Source: Ogataea parapolymorpha DL-1 (lineage: Eukaryota > Ascomycota > Pichiomycetes > Pichiales > Pichiaceae). From it: a stretch of DNA of 64,000 bases. The stretch covers positions 1,426,001 to 1,490,000 of the forward strand of contig NC_027861.1 in the NCBI RefSeq assembly GCF_000187245.1. The letters are read 5' to 3'. The position numbers were made by a program, and so were the translations under genes. The notes under the pieces are model-generated. The model saw only the letters and a list, made by a program, of their open reading frames with translations, did not search any database and was not told the origin of the DNA. Below are positions 17,409 to 27,509 of this stretch, one piece after another (the first letter of the stretch is position 1; every line of letters starts with the position of its first letter).

Positions 17409-20400
17409 CTAAAGGTCCTCTGGCAGATCGTCCCAGAAAGTCTTGCCTTCAGTGGTTGGCTTGATATATCCGGCACGGATCACAAAGTCTCCGAAATGCT
17501 CTCCTTCGTATCTCTCCAGCGACCATCTTCTGAACATTGGCACCAGAATGTTGAGCACCTGCTGCTCATCCACGTTGGTCCTGTACAGCTTGTTCAAACG
17601 CTCTCCCTTGTATCCTCCACCAAGCATCATGTTGTAGGTGCCGGGGGCCTTTCCAACGAGTGCAACCTCAGCAAGCCATGGTCTGGCACATCCGTTAGGA
17701 CATCCCGTCATTCTCATCACAATGGAGTCGTTTCTCAGACCAAGGTTCTCAAGTTCTGCCTCCAGCTTCGAAATCAGCACAGGCAGGTATCTCTCGGCCT
17801 CGGCCATAGCCAGACCACACGTTGGCAGGGCCACACAGGACGACGACGAGAGCCTCAGCGCAGAGAAGTTAGTCTTATCCAGCTTATGCTCCTTCATCAT
17901 CTCCTTGAGTGTACTCAGGTGCTCGTCAGGGACATTCGACAGCAAAATGTGCTGGTTTCCGGTCAGTCTGAACTCGCCGAAATTGTGCTCTTTCATGTAG
18001 TGCGCAATCTTGTTCAGTCCTGTCTTCTGAGGTGCCTCCACTGTGTCCTCGATTCTTCCGTTCTCGATGAAGCAGGTGTAGTGGTTGAGGCCGACCTCAT
18101 CCTTGCACCAGCCAAAATAGTCGATGTTGGAGTCGATCTTGAACGGTTTCGGAGCATCGAACTTCTTGCCCCACAGCTCCTCGACTTTGCTCTTGTACAC
18201 GTCCACGCCCATGTCGTCGATCGTGTACTTCAATCTGGCGTGCTTTCTATTTTTTCTGTCACCGTTGTCTCTCTGGACAATCATCACTTTTTCGCACACG
18301 ATGTGGATATCTTCCACCGGACAGAAACCAAACATCGAGCCCGTTCTTGGATACGTCTTGGTGTTGTTGTGCGTGGTTCCCATTCCACCACCCACCAGCA
18401 CGTTGTAGCCGATAATATTGTTGTTCTCGACAATGGCAATCAGCCCAATGTCGTGTGCATAGACGTCCACGTCGTTGTATGGAGGCAGAGTCAGCACAAC
18501 CTTGAACTTTCTTGGCAGGTATGTAGGGCCGTACAGCGGCTCAGTGTCTTGAATAGAGTCGCCACCCACCTTGATCTTTCTAGGGCCGCCCTCAATGCCT
18601 CTCTCGAGATCCAGATCGTCGAGCCACAGCTCGTGGTACGCGGTGGTCGATGGTAGCAGATGCTTGGAGATGATTTTGGACGTCTCCACCAGCTGTGAGT
18701 GCAGGTGCTGGTTCGAAGGCAGAGCTGAACACATGACGTTTCTGTTGACGTCACCGCACGCAGCAAGTGTATCCATCAGAGCCGTGTTGATGCCTTTGAT
18801 GGTAGGCTTCAATTTCGACTTGATCACGCCGTGCAGCTGGAACGTGGCTCTGGTGGTGATCTTGAAGGTGCCGTTGCCGTTGGAGCTCGACAGCTCGTCG
18901 ATTTTGAGCCACTGGTCCGGCGTAGCAACACCTCCCGGAAGACGCACACGCGCCATGAATGCGTACGCTGGCTCGAGACCTTCCTTCTTGCGCTGCTCTC
19001 TCACGTCTCTGTCGTCCTGCATATAAATACCGTGGAACTTGGTCAATTGCTGGTCGGAGGCAGAAATGGCGCCAGTGCTGGCATCCTGCAAGCCTTCCGC
19101 AATGGTTCCTCTGAGGAAGTTGGAGTTAATCTTGATATCCTCGTTCGTGATTGGCGGAGGCTCATCTGCGTTCTCCACAGACACTCCCAGAGCCTCCCAG
19201 ACCTTTGGCTCCCAGGCGTTGTAGCCGGTGTTGTAGCCGTCGGCGTCCTGGTCGTCTCCGAGCCCCAAGTCGGTGAGGACATTGCCGCCCAGCAAAGTCA
19301 GCTTTTTGAACAGATCTTGACCCGGCTTGTTGTAGTAATGAGCGTCCTCCTTTCTTGGCCAATACTTCGAGTCTCCCAGACCAAACACGGAAAACTTGAG
19401 GTTGGCAAGGTCAATCGTGCTGGATTTGAGAGCCTCCCAGAACAGCTTACCGTTGGTAGGGAACTCTCCCTGTCCAGAGGTGGACGTGATGAAAACAACA
19501 TTGGTCTCCATGGCCAGGTCGTCCAGAGAAAAATCGTCCATGGCCAGAAGCTTGATCTTGAGGCCCTTGGCGGCTCCTCTTCTGCCCATCTTCTTGGCCA
19601 GGTTCTCGGCGTTGCCTCCATCAGACGCAAATGCGATAGTCAATGGCTCGCCGCTTAGGTTCTCGAGCATCTTGCTGAACGCGTCCTTGGACTTCTCGTT
19701 CATCTTCTTCTCCACCATGTTGTTGTACGATTTGAGGTTGAAGTCGAGTTTCGGGCTCTTGGCAGCCAGCATTGTGAGCCTGTTTTCTCTATCAAGGAAC
19801 TCCTTGAGCTCGTTTCTGATGAAGGACGAGTCCAACTGGAATTGGTCCTCTTCGTTTTCCAGGAATGGATTGTATCTGTAGAGCGGCCAGTAACCAGTAT
19901 CGACAGAGCTCTTGGTGTCCTTAAGGATCTCAAGATGGTCGTCGTAGTGCGGCAAGTACGCCAGCACAATGGCCGGACCGTTGGCAAACTTGTTGGCCTC
20001 CAAAAGCGCAGTCAACGTTTGTGAGTACGACGAGTACAGGGCCACCGATGCAACGTACGAATTGCCATAGTTCATCGCGTACAACCCGGCATTCTTTTTG
20101 CCCTGTTTTCTGTTCAGCGACGAATCCGAGTCTATGATCAGCAGCTTGACTCTCTTGTTGGTCTTGAGCACCTGGTGCAGCGTTGAGAGTCCTTGGTCAA
20201 AACACCACTTGTCGGAACCTATCAGCCAGCTCGTCTTGACGGTCAAATACTCCTTCAAGGCCAGAATGTCTCTGACCACAGGGGCCTTGGACTGGGCCAG
20301 CTCAGCAGCCAGCTCTGTGCCATCGACCTCGTCGCCCTCCTTGGCCTTGATCAGCCATGCGGCAAGCTTGTCACTAAGAACAGATCCAGCAAACTCGCCC

Positions 20401-21512
20401 AAATTGTCCTCAATAAGATTGACTAGCTTGTTTCTCTGCTCCTCCTCGTACAAGAACTTACCAAAAGCAAACTCTGGCGATGGATTCAGCACTATGTTGT
20501 TCAGCACAGAAAGGTTAGGAACGGCCTGGCGCAACAATCTGACGTAGATATCTTCAGAGAGTGAAGACGAGCGCGAAACGGTGGCAGAGACAGATTTGAA
20601 AGGTTTTCCTAAAGTCATGTTCTGCACCGGCTCGTCGAGCTCAGAATTGGCGAACAGGTCACTGAGCACGTCGTCAACGTTCGACGAGTCAATCTTTAGC
20701 AACTGGCTAGATATGACAGACGAAAACTGGGGCAACAGGTCCAGAATGTCCAGCAGAAGCGGCTGGAAGTCCAGCTGCACAGAACTCTGCTCCAGAATTT
20801 GCAGCACGCGGGAGTATGACGAGACCAGTTTGGCAAGCTTTGCAACGTTGAATGGTCTGTAGACTTTGACGGAAATGAGGCCGACTCCAGACGGAAGAGC
20901 AGAACCTAAAACGTTCTGGTTGCCCAGCAAGAGCAGGATCTGGTCATATTTCGAGAACCAGGAGGAGTTCAAAAACTCAAATTCCGAGTAGGAGTGACCA
21001 GTGAGCTCTTTGAGAGCACCAAAGGCAGACTCGAGATCCTGGCCCTCAAAGCTGGCGTACACCTTGGTGATACTAGAGTCAGGGTACGACTTAAAGCTCT
21101 GAGACTGGTCCAGATAAAAGTGGAGCATGGCACCATCTGTAAATTTCGAAACCAGATATGACAGGATGAAAAAGTCAAGCGCTTCTTGTGGGTTGGAAGA
21201 AATCAAAATAGGAATTCCAAGATCCTTAAATGCCAAAACAACAGAGTAGTCGTCATTAGTGATAGGAGAATTGATGATGAGTTTCTGCGTGGAATGGGAT
21301 ATGATAGGCAATTGCTTGAGCAGGTCATCAGAATGCAGTCCCAGCACAGTGGCCTGGGAGTCCTCAATAAACTCGAGACAGTCGTTAGCCGACAAGGACT
21401 CGATTTGCGAAGTTTTCTGCACCGGATCAACAGAATAGGCCTTGAATCCAGATTCGGATTGCAAGGCAACTGCAACCTGTGCGAAAGCCTGTTGAAGAGT
21501 GACAGAAGCCAT
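17409..21512 (-). CDS. MET5: Sulfite reductase beta subunit (hemoprotein)
   Basis: This is a 1367-residue protein. The N-terminal half resembles a pyruvate:ferredoxin oxidoreductase-like module (SSWLIGSDKWCFDQGLSTLHQV; KKNAGLYAMNYGNSYVASVA). It is followed by a flavodoxin-like domain (TIAFASDGGNAENLAKKMG; FITSTSGQGEFP). The C-terminal third is the siroheme/4Fe-4S nitrite-sulfite reductase domain, with cluster cysteines in SSSSCVALPTCGLA and TGCPNGCARPW. It reduces sulfite to sulfide with Met10 in sulfur assimilation. The frame continues upstream to a GTG at 21593; the ATG at 21512 is chosen. The promoter carries a Cbf1-type TCACGTGA. Confidence 0.96.
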   Translation of the reverse strand: MASVTLQQAFAQVAVALQSESGFKAYSVDPVQKTSQIESLSANDCLEFIEDSQATVLGLHSDDLLKQLPIISHSTQKLIINSPITNDDYSVVLAFKDLGIPILISSNPQEALDFFILSYLVSKFTDGAMLHFYLDQSQSFKSYPDSSITKVYASFEGQDLESAFGALKELTGHSYSEFEFLNSSWFSKYDQILLLLGNQNVLGSALPSGVGLISVKVYRPFNVAKLAKLVSSYSRVLQILEQSSVQLDFQPLLLDILDLLPQFSSVISSQLLKIDSSNVDDVLSDLFANSELDEPVQNMTLGKPFKSVSATVSRSSSLSEDIYVRLLRQAVPNLSVLNNIVLNPSPEFAFGKFLYEEEQRNKLVNLIEDNLGEFAGSVLSDKLAAWLIKAKEGDEVDGTELAAELAQSKAPVVRDILALKEYLTVKTSWLIGSDKWCFDQGLSTLHQVLKTNKRVKLLIIDSDSSLNRKQGKKNAGLYAMNYGNSYVASVALYSSYSQTLTALLEANKFANGPAIVLAYLPHYDDHLEILKDTKSSVDTGYWPLYRYNPFLENEEDQFQLDSSFIRNELKEFLDRENRLTMLAAKSPKLDFNLKSYNNMVEKKMNEKSKDAFSKMLENLSGEPLTIAFASDGGNAENLAKKMGRRGAAKGLKIKLLAMDDFSLDDLAMETNVVFITSTSGQGEFPTNGKLFWEALKSSTIDLANLKFSVFGLGDSKYWPRKEDAHYYNKPGQDLFKKLTLLGGNVLTDLGLGDDQDADGYNTGYNAWEPKVWEALGVSVENADEPPPITNEDIKINSNFLRGTIAEGLQDASTGAISASDQQLTKFHGIYMQDDRDVREQRKKEGLEPAYAFMARVRLPGGVATPDQWLKIDELSSSNGNGTFKITTRATFQLHGVIKSKLKPTIKGINTALMDTLAACGDVNRNVMCSALPSNQHLHSQLVETSKIISKHLLPSTTAYHELWLDDLDLERGIEGGPRKIKVGGDSIQDTEPLYGPTYLPRKFKVVLTLPPYNDVDVYAHDIGLIAIVENNNIIGYNVLVGGGMGTTHNNTKTYPRTGSMFGFCPVEDIHIVCEKVMIVQRDNGDRKNRKHARLKYTIDDMGVDVYKSKVEELWGKKFDAPKPFKIDSNIDYFGWCKDEVGLNHYTCFIENGRIEDTVEAPQKTGLNKIAHYMKEHNFGEFRLTGNQHILLSNVPDEHLSTLKEMMKEHKLDKTNFSALRLSSSSCVALPTCGLAMAEAERYLPVLISKLEAELENLGLRNDSIVMRMTGCPNGCARPWLAEVALVGKAPGTYNMMLGGGYKGERLNKLYRTNVDEQQVLNILVPMFRRWSLERYEGEHFGDFVIRAGYIKPTTEGKTFWDDLPEDL

Positions 21513-21858
21513 GAGTAGCACTAGAAAGCTGCGGTTTGCAAATATAAAACTTTTTAGCTCTCTAGATCTGCTTCTCCGCGAAAGAAGCCACACTGAGGCT
21601 AGTGCCCGAACGTTTGTATGTGCCGCTTATTATATGAACGGGTTTTATTGGCGGGCTTTGAACGGGACGGGTGGCGGTGCAAAAGGCTGGTGACGAAAGG
21701 TCACGTGAAATGCAGTCGGGAGCCGGGGATTGAAAAAAAAAATTTGGTGACAGACGGAAAAAAACTTATCAGAGACAGCCGAGTGCTGATCTGGGATGTT
21801 ACCGGTGTAAGGGTGTGTAGATAGTGTAGATAGTAAAAATGGTACATAAATATGGCAA
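21513..21858 (-). promoter_or_regulatory. MET5 promoter with Cbf1 and Met31/32-like sites
   Basis: TCACGTGA lies at 21701-21708, about 190 bp upstream of the MET5 ATG. This is the palindromic Cbf1 site that recruits Met4 to sulfur genes in yeast. On the minus strand a TGTGGC core (21592-21587) resembles the Met31/Met32 site. The interval also contains the ERG5 downstream region (its stop is at 21859). I see no gene in it. Confidence 0.65.
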
Positions 21859-23454
21859 CTACTCAACCACGGTAGGGTCTCTGCGTCTGAATTGCATGAT
21901 CACGTCGTCTTTAGGGAAGATGGTGGCAAACACCTTGATCTGCTCGCTCAATTCCGTCACCTTGTGGTCAAAGTCCAGGAACATAGCAGCCTTTCCGATG
22001 AAAGCAGTAAACGTCATGAGCACGTACGTTTGTCCCAGACATCTATGCACACCGGTACCGAAAACAAGCCAATTCTTCGTGGCGGCCCACGCAGGCGAAC
22101 CCTCTTCCCATCTCTCCGGCACAAACTCGTCAGGATTCTCGTAAGCTTCTGGGTCGTGCAGAGCTGGGTACAATGTTGGCACCACCATGGCTCCCTTAGG
22201 AATAGTGTAGTTTTCGCTGACAGGGTAGGCCTCTTTCACAACGTGAGGAACCATAAGAACCGGTGGTCTGTATCTCAACGTCTCTCTGACAACCATGTTG
22301 GTATACTTCATCTCGTCAATCAGCTTACCGGTCAGAGGCTCGTATGGGTTTCCGTTTCTAATTCTGAGCTGTTCCTCTCTAATCTTCTTCAGAACGTCTG
22401 GTCTATCAGCAACAATTTGGAAAAGCCAGCAACAAAGAGAGGAAGAAGCGTCCTGGGAAGCAAACAGGAAGGTGAACACGGCCTCGGAGATCTCTTTGTT
22501 GGAAAACTCTCTAATCAAAATCTTGGCATCCAAAGACTGTTTGTCTTTGCTGTCTCTGGCCTCCTTCATGACCTTCACCCAGGCATCCATGACACACTTT
22601 GGCTTTCCACCGGCATCAATGTGGTCCTTGGCCATCTGTGCGCACCCTTCAAAAACTTTCATCGTCATATCAGCGATTTTCTTTCCGTACCAGGTTTTGG
22701 TGTAAGGAATGATGATAGGGAAGTTGACAAGCTCCAAGGCAGCGGTAATTAAATAGTAATTGTCAGCAATTTCCTTGATTTGAGCATTGGTAATGTAATC
22801 GCCGCAGAACGTCTTCAGAGAAATCGCACACATCACCTCTCTGAACACTGGGAAGAACACACTTGGCTCGTCTTTGGTCATGTCTGCAAACAAATTGATG
22901 TATTTGTCCATAATTTTCTCTTGGTCTGGGAGATACAGCTCCAGAGAGCTTTTCGTAAACAGCCCGTTCAGTCCCTTTCTATATTCCGAGTGTTCCTTAC
23001 CGTCCATAAAGACCCAATTGGATGGTCTCAAAATCTTCACGGCAACATCAACAACACACGGCTTGACATACTTTGGCGATTGGAAGATCTTTCTAGCAAG
23101 GTCTCTGGTGGAGGCAATCACAACAAACTTGTGGAAAATCGAAACACAGGACAAGGGTCCGGAAGCCCATTTGCTCTGGTACTCCTCAAACTTAGGGTCC
23201 AAAGACTCCAAAAATGGGCCAATAACGGGCCAGACTTTGAAACGCGGACCAGCAATTGATCCCTTGTATATCTGGTAGGCTATCTGGTCGTAGGCCACAA
23301 CAATAGCCAGGGTAATGGCAACTATCTGCCACCAGGGAGTTTGTTGCCAAAGAGAATGAACAGCCGATTTCAGGCTAACGTAGTCGAGCGCCTTGATGGC
23401 ACCAATCACTGTAGTTGAGTTCACAGTCGAAGAATGGTTCGTCAGAAACTCCAT
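21859..23454 (-). CDS. ERG5: C-22 sterol desaturase, cytochrome P450 CYP61
   Basis: This is a 531-residue P450 with an N-terminal membrane anchor (about 38-55, WWQIVAITLAIVVAYDQIAY). Family landmarks are the start of the catalytic domain GPRFKVWPVIGPFLESLDPK, the helix I region FTFLFASQDASSS, the ExxR motif ETLRYRPP, and the heme loop FGTGVHRCLGQTY with Cys472 as ligand. It introduces the C22 double bond in ergosterol synthesis in the ER. Length matches S. cerevisiae Erg5 (538). The frame runs upstream to a GTG; the ATG at 23454 gives the family N-terminus. A sterol response element lies upstream. Confidence 0.97.
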   Translation of the reverse strand: MEFLTNHSSTVNSTTVIGAIKALDYVSLKSAVHSLWQQTPWWQIVAITLAIVVAYDQIAYQIYKGSIAGPRFKVWPVIGPFLESLDPKFEEYQSKWASGPLSCVSIFHKFVVIASTRDLARKIFQSPKYVKPCVVDVAVKILRPSNWVFMDGKEHSEYRKGLNGLFTKSSLELYLPDQEKIMDKYINLFADMTKDEPSVFFPVFREVMCAISLKTFCGDYITNAQIKEIADNYYLITAALELVNFPIIIPYTKTWYGKKIADMTMKVFEGCAQMAKDHIDAGGKPKCVMDAWVKVMKEARDSKDKQSLDAKILIREFSNKEISEAVFTFLFASQDASSSLCCWLFQIVADRPDVLKKIREEQLRIRNGNPYEPLTGKLIDEMKYTNMVVRETLRYRPPVLMVPHVVKEAYPVSENYTIPKGAMVVPTLYPALHDPEAYENPDEFVPERWEEGSPAWAATKNWLVFGTGVHRCLGQTYVLMTFTAFIGKAAMFLDFDHKVTELSEQIKVFATIFPKDDVIMQFRRRDPTVVE

Positions 23455-23950
23455 CTTTTCAAAGAGGCCAAAAGAATGTATGAGAAATGATCCGATTGTG
23501 ATTGACTGTTTATATAAAAAATTGCAGTTAATTTTTTCGGTATACGAGAGGAACGAGATCTGCCAATGACATCCGTACACCACCTCCATAGTCGATAAGC
23601 GGAAAGGTACCACGGGCTTCGTGAGATCTCAAGACGTGGTGGTACACTATGTAGTGCGGCTGTGGAGGCTGAGGTGGCTAAAGAAAACTATGATACCTTA
23701 GATTGATGGTGGCTGTCATCCTTGATGCCACTCAAAGAGAATTGTGGTTACGACTGCCGGGCCGGCGAATTCCCTATGACATTGCTACAATCGCATAACT
23801 TGCTGCAATTGCTGCGTGATTTCAAAACCCGGGAAGATCAGGCTATTTTATGGAACTAAAGTGTTCGCGAAAGAATTCGGACACTGTGATTGGACGGCAC
23901 GCTACGTTCTCACTCATCGGAATCTTTATCAATTACTATACGTTTGAGGT
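23455..23950 (-). promoter_or_regulatory. ERG5 promoter with a perfect sterol regulatory element
   Basis: On the minus strand TCGTATA lies at 23547-23541, 87 bp before the ERG5 ATG; this is the core bound by Upc2/Ecm22 at yeast ERG genes. Further upstream, GTACCAC and GTGGTAC arms (about 23607-23645) could form a hairpin. No gene is seen in the 496-bp interval. Confidence 0.6.
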
Positions 23951-25309
23951 CTATTTCGCCAAGAGCTCGCCATTTTGCAGGTTCGTGTCTTTCCATATCA
24001 GCACAAGGGCGATGGTGATGAGGTAATTAAGAGTGTAGGCCGTGGTGGTGACATTGGCCATTTCGAGGAAGAGCTCGTTCACGTAGTCGTAAAGCACTCT
24101 TCCTCTCAAAATTAATTCGACCAGGCTCATGATTGTGAGCAGGGCAAATGTGAGCAGGAGCTTTGTACGCAGACTCCGGTTGGTGAGCTGCTTGTGAGTT
24201 TGCCATGCGTAGTAGCAGCAGAGGAAGTACACAACAACCAGTTGCACGAAAATAAAGTCACTAAGGAAAGAGGCCCTGCCTCCAAGAATAGAATATACCG
24301 AAGACTCTTCGACAGCAAAAAGAAGAAGCTGAAGGAAGAGGAACGCACATAGGGCTCTGAAAATTCTCAGCTTCTTCGGGCTCTTCATATTGCTGAAGAA
24401 TAGGAACCCCGAGGAGATAATCAGGCAGTTGTACACGATCCATACCGTGAATGTTGCGCTGAAAGTGAGCATACAAGCGTTCATGAGAATCATACTCAGA
24501 CTGCCGTAGTATCCGTAGCCGTACTTGTTGAGCTGCGAGTAGATGATGACAGAGCTGAAGAAACCGAACGCAGTTCCGGCAATGTAAAATAAGAGCTTAA
24601 CCTGAATGGTAAACTGCTTGAACCAGATGGAGTTTGATAAAATGGCATTGGTTTTGTCCATACGCACTTTGCGGTACAAGTATGCGGCAAAAAGGGCAAA
24701 AAGCATCACATAGGACAAGAAAAGCGTAAAGTCCCAGTACAGGTAGTGGTAGTCGGACACCAATAGATTACCAAAGCTCTGTTTCCAGTCGACAACAACA
24801 CGCAAATTTCCTGCGTCGGCAGGAATATTCTGAGCCGTGAATATCACACAGTAAATGGCCGTGTTTTTGATCTCGAATTTGTGCTTATTGTCTGGTAGCT
24901 CAGATGGAATGAACTTGTAATGTTCGATTGGAAACTCGAACTCTTCACTGTCGATCAGTTCGTCGAGCGTCATGCGCAACTTTAGCTGGTCAAGAGACGG
25001 ATACGTGCACAGTTTCTTCTTGATGGCGCTCTCGTCGCAAACCTTGACCATTGGCGTTGGATCAAGTTTCACACGCTCCAAATCACTGCCGGAAATTAAA
25101 AGCGTGTCGACCGTGGCACCAGGCAGGTTTTGGAACTTGACTGTAATTTCAGGAGTGAAATGCTGCGAGATGAAAAACAACCTCGAATTCTCGTAGTTGG
25201 CCACATATGCACAGGTCTGAAATGCTCTGTCATTTTCCAGCACATGTTCATCCTCCAAACCAAATATCCCAACTAGTAACGCCAGAAAAGTCAGAAGCGA
25301 GGGAAGCAT
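23951..25309 (-). CDS. PTM1: Lung-seven-transmembrane (GOST) family protein, Ptm1/YHL017W type
   Basis: This is a 452-residue protein with a cleavable signal peptide (MLPSLLTFLALLVGIFGLED), a lumenal N-terminal domain of about 170 residues, then seven predicted membrane helices (about 185-430). The first helix block, DYHYLYWDFTLFLSYVMLFA, is the usual GOST signature. S. cerevisiae Ptm1 (523 residues) and Yhl017w are Golgi/endosomal members of unknown role, related to human GPR107/108 and TMEM87. Both yeast paralogs fit; I use PTM1 for the family. Confidence 0.85.
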   Translation of the reverse strand: MLPSLLTFLALLVGIFGLEDEHVLENDRAFQTCAYVANYENSRLFFISQHFTPEITVKFQNLPGATVDTLLISGSDLERVKLDPTPMVKVCDESAIKKKLCTYPSLDQLKLRMTLDELIDSEEFEFPIEHYKFIPSELPDNKHKFEIKNTAIYCVIFTAQNIPADAGNLRVVVDWKQSFGNLLVSDYHYLYWDFTLFLSYVMLFALFAAYLYRKVRMDKTNAILSNSIWFKQFTIQVKLLFYIAGTAFGFFSSVIIYSQLNKYGYGYYGSLSMILMNACMLTFSATFTVWIVYNCLIISSGFLFFSNMKSPKKLRIFRALCAFLFLQLLLFAVEESSVYSILGGRASFLSDFIFVQLVVVYFLCCYYAWQTHKQLTNRSLRTKLLLTFALLTIMSLVELILRGRVLYDYVNELFLEMANVTTTAYTLNYLITIALVLIWKDTNLQNGELLAK

Positions 25310-25984
25310 CGGGAAGCACTTGTGATGTTGAAGATATAAATAGTAAAAAAAAAATATTACACAGCCAATAATTGTAGCTTGTTTAGGTTAAACATTGAGC
25401 CAGGTATTTGGCCAGAAAGGGTATTGCAATATAATATGTGATGGGAGAACAAAGGATTTTCTCAAAAATTCTTGGTGCGAGAACAATGCCAGGTTGTTTT
25501 TACTAAGAAATGCATCGTCTGCATTGCACAACATTGTTTGGGGCCCAGAAATGGTCGATCGACGGGTCTGTCTAAGCCATGGTTAGGAGCTGCGAGAAAC
25601 TTGGCAAAGAACAGCTATTGGACAGCTCCAGATCTGAAAACATACGAAAGGTAAGCTGGTCTGAGCAGGACACATACCTAGAGCTTAGGGAATTGCCAGT
25701 AGTCGTCTTGAAATCGCTAAACGAGCTTCTGCCAACATGTCCGGGTAACCGCTAGATCTCGACGAATAAAAAGCCAGGAATTAGTAAGAACAGGCCAGAA
25801 AAGGCAGGATCCGGCTCGTGAGCGGGTCTTTCAGCAACACCAGTGCCCCATCCCGGCGAGAGTTCGTGAATCATTGCTGACCATGAAGATCAGTTGATAT
25901 AAAAATTAATTTATTAAACCTATAATCTGCTCAACAAACTATAGGCGTCTTATGACGTCGCCTCCAACATACTCAACCATATAA
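25310..25984. other. Intergenic interval without a recognised gene; possible structured RNA
   Basis: Only short, unconvincing frames occur here. Around 25482-25538 the arms AACAATG and CATTGTT enclose a second perfect hairpin (AATGCA, loop TCGTC, TGCATT). This nested pattern could belong to a structured RNA such as an H/ACA snoRNA, but I could not place H and ACA boxes with confidence. The left part must contain the PTM1 promoter, and the right part the CYB5 3' region. Confidence 0.35.
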
Positions 25985-26347
25985 TCACGTTCTAAGGAAC
26001 AAAAAGGCCCCGACGGCAAGAATGAGGCCGGCTAGGGCAACAAGAGGCAACGAAGAACTGTCGGACGACGACGAAGATGCAGCAGACACAACTGGCTTGG
26101 CAGGAACGCCACCTTTGAGCTCGCCCACTTCAAGGTTGGCCAAGATCTCGTGGGCATCTTCAGAATGTCCAATATCTTCGAACGGTTCTGTAGCATCGGT
26201 TCCGGCGCAGTCCATGATCACCTCTTCTCCTCCTGGATGTTCGTCCAAGTATTCGCTGCAGTCGTACACTTTGCCTCTGTATACGATATACAAGTCATCT
26301 CTGGTGTTGTGTTGGGCGACCTCTTCAGCTGTGAAGACTTTGGACAT
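25985..26347 (-). CDS. CYB5: Cytochrome b5, ER tail-anchored
   Basis: This is a 120-residue protein with the b5 heme-binding fold: heme ligands His37 in DEHPGGEE and His61 in DIGHSEDA. A Ser-rich linker and a C-terminal hydrophobic anchor (about 98-117, LPLVALAGLILAVGAFLFL) follow. It donates electrons to sterol and lipid desaturases and hydroxylases on the ER, and in yeast to Erg11 and other P450s. Length equals S. cerevisiae Cyb5 (120). Confidence 0.97.
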   Translation of the reverse strand: MSKVFTAEEVAQHNTRDDLYIVYRGKVYDCSEYLDEHPGGEEVIMDCAGTDATEPFEDIGHSEDAHEILANLEVGELKGGVPAKPVVSAASSSSSDSSSLPLVALAGLILAVGAFLFLRT

Positions 26348-26663
26348 GATACAAGTTTTTGAAAGTATTTTGGTCCGTGTTTTTTTTCTTATCTGGTACT
26401 CGTATAAGTTACTTAATCAGGTTAAAAAAATCGTGTCTGATGATTTTGTAACAAGCGACAAATTCCGCTTTTTGGAACCGAGAAACTGTACTTTGTTATC
26501 TTGAGCAAGATGCCGAGCGAAAGGGGTCCTTTCTAGTAGGTTCGTTGGGCTTAGTTGGTTCAGACACCAGGCTGGCTCGCCCAACAAAAACCTCTCCCTC
26601 CATCCGTACACCACTAATCTCAGATCAAAAAAATTTTTAGAAGATATTTTTTTAGGAATTATA
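26348..26663. promoter_or_regulatory. Divergent CYB5/NOP15 promoter with RRPE-like tract
   Basis: The 316-bp interval separates divergent starts. Just before NOP15 it contains AAAAAATTTTT (about 26628-26638), the RRPE-like element typical of ribosome-biogenesis genes. No convincing reading frame lies inside it. Confidence 0.4.
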
Positions 26664-27455
26664 ATGGCCCGTAAAGCTGTGTCCACCCCACCTTCCAAGA
26701 AGGTTCCTTCGCGCTCGCCGATCCTGACTAGGACCCGTACTAAGAAGGTTAGCCAGGAGCTGATAGACGAGTCAAAGCCAGAGAAAAAGAAAGAAGAAGC
26801 CAAGTCTGAACTGGAAAACGATGAAATTGAGCTTCCTAGTGACAGTGACAGCTCTGACAACGCCGAGGAGCTCGAGGGCTTTGAGTCTGCTGATGACGAG
26901 GAAAGCAAAGAACAGGATAACGTCACTAAGACCAAGCACACGGTGCACACCGTGACAAAGCCTGTTGAGACCGCTAACAAGAACTCCTCAAAACCCAGCA
27001 TCAAGTCCAAGCATGGTGTGATATATGTGGGCAGACTGCCTCATGGATTTGAGGAGAAGGAGCTGAAGAAATACTTCAGCCAATTTGGAGAAATTATCAG
27101 ACTGAGACTCTCGAGAAACAAAAAGACGGGAAAGTCGAAACATTACGCTTTTATCGAGTTCGAGCACGCAGAAGTGGCCAAGATTGCTGCGGAAACCATG
27201 AACAATTACCTGCTGTTTGAGCATCTCCTCCAATGTGCCGTTGTGCCTCCTGAAAAAGTGCATGAGAACCTGTTCCAGGGAGCCAACTCCAAGTACAAGC
27301 CCGTGCCGTGGAGCAAGATTGCGCAACTCAAGAACGACAGGCCTAAATCCAAGGCCCGGTGGGAAAAACTGCAAAAGAAGTACCAGGAGCAGAACCAGAA
27401 AAGACTCCAGAAACTCAAGCAGCATAATATCGATTACGATCTCAGTGCTCTATAG
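26664..27455 (+). CDS. NOP15: Nop15, RRM protein for 60S ribosome assembly
   Basis: This is a 263-residue protein with a charged N-terminal tail containing an acidic patch (LPSDSDSSDNAEEL and further D/E). One RRM follows at about 113-190, with RNP2 VIYVGRL and RNP1 KHYAFIEF. The family C-terminal extension comes after it (LLQCAVVPPEKVHENLFQGA; KPVPWSKIAQLKNDRP). Nop15 (human NIFK) binds ITS2 in early pre-60S particles in the nucleolus. It is slightly longer than the S. cerevisiae protein (220) through the N-terminal tail. Confidence 0.93.
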   Translation: MARKAVSTPPSKKVPSRSPILTRTRTKKVSQELIDESKPEKKKEEAKSELENDEIELPSDSDSSDNAEELEGFESADDEESKEQDNVTKTKHTVHTVTKPVETANKNSSKPSIKSKHGVIYVGRLPHGFEEKELKKYFSQFGEIIRLRLSRNKKTGKSKHYAFIEFEHAEVAKIAAETMNNYLLFEHLLQCAVVPPEKVHENLFQGANSKYKPVPWSKIAQLKNDRPKSKARWEKLQKKYQEQNQKRLQKLKQHNIDYDLSAL

Positions 27456-27509
27456 GGAGGGTGTAAGGTTGTATAATTTTAAGCAAATAGAGAAATAAAG
27501 GTTATTACG

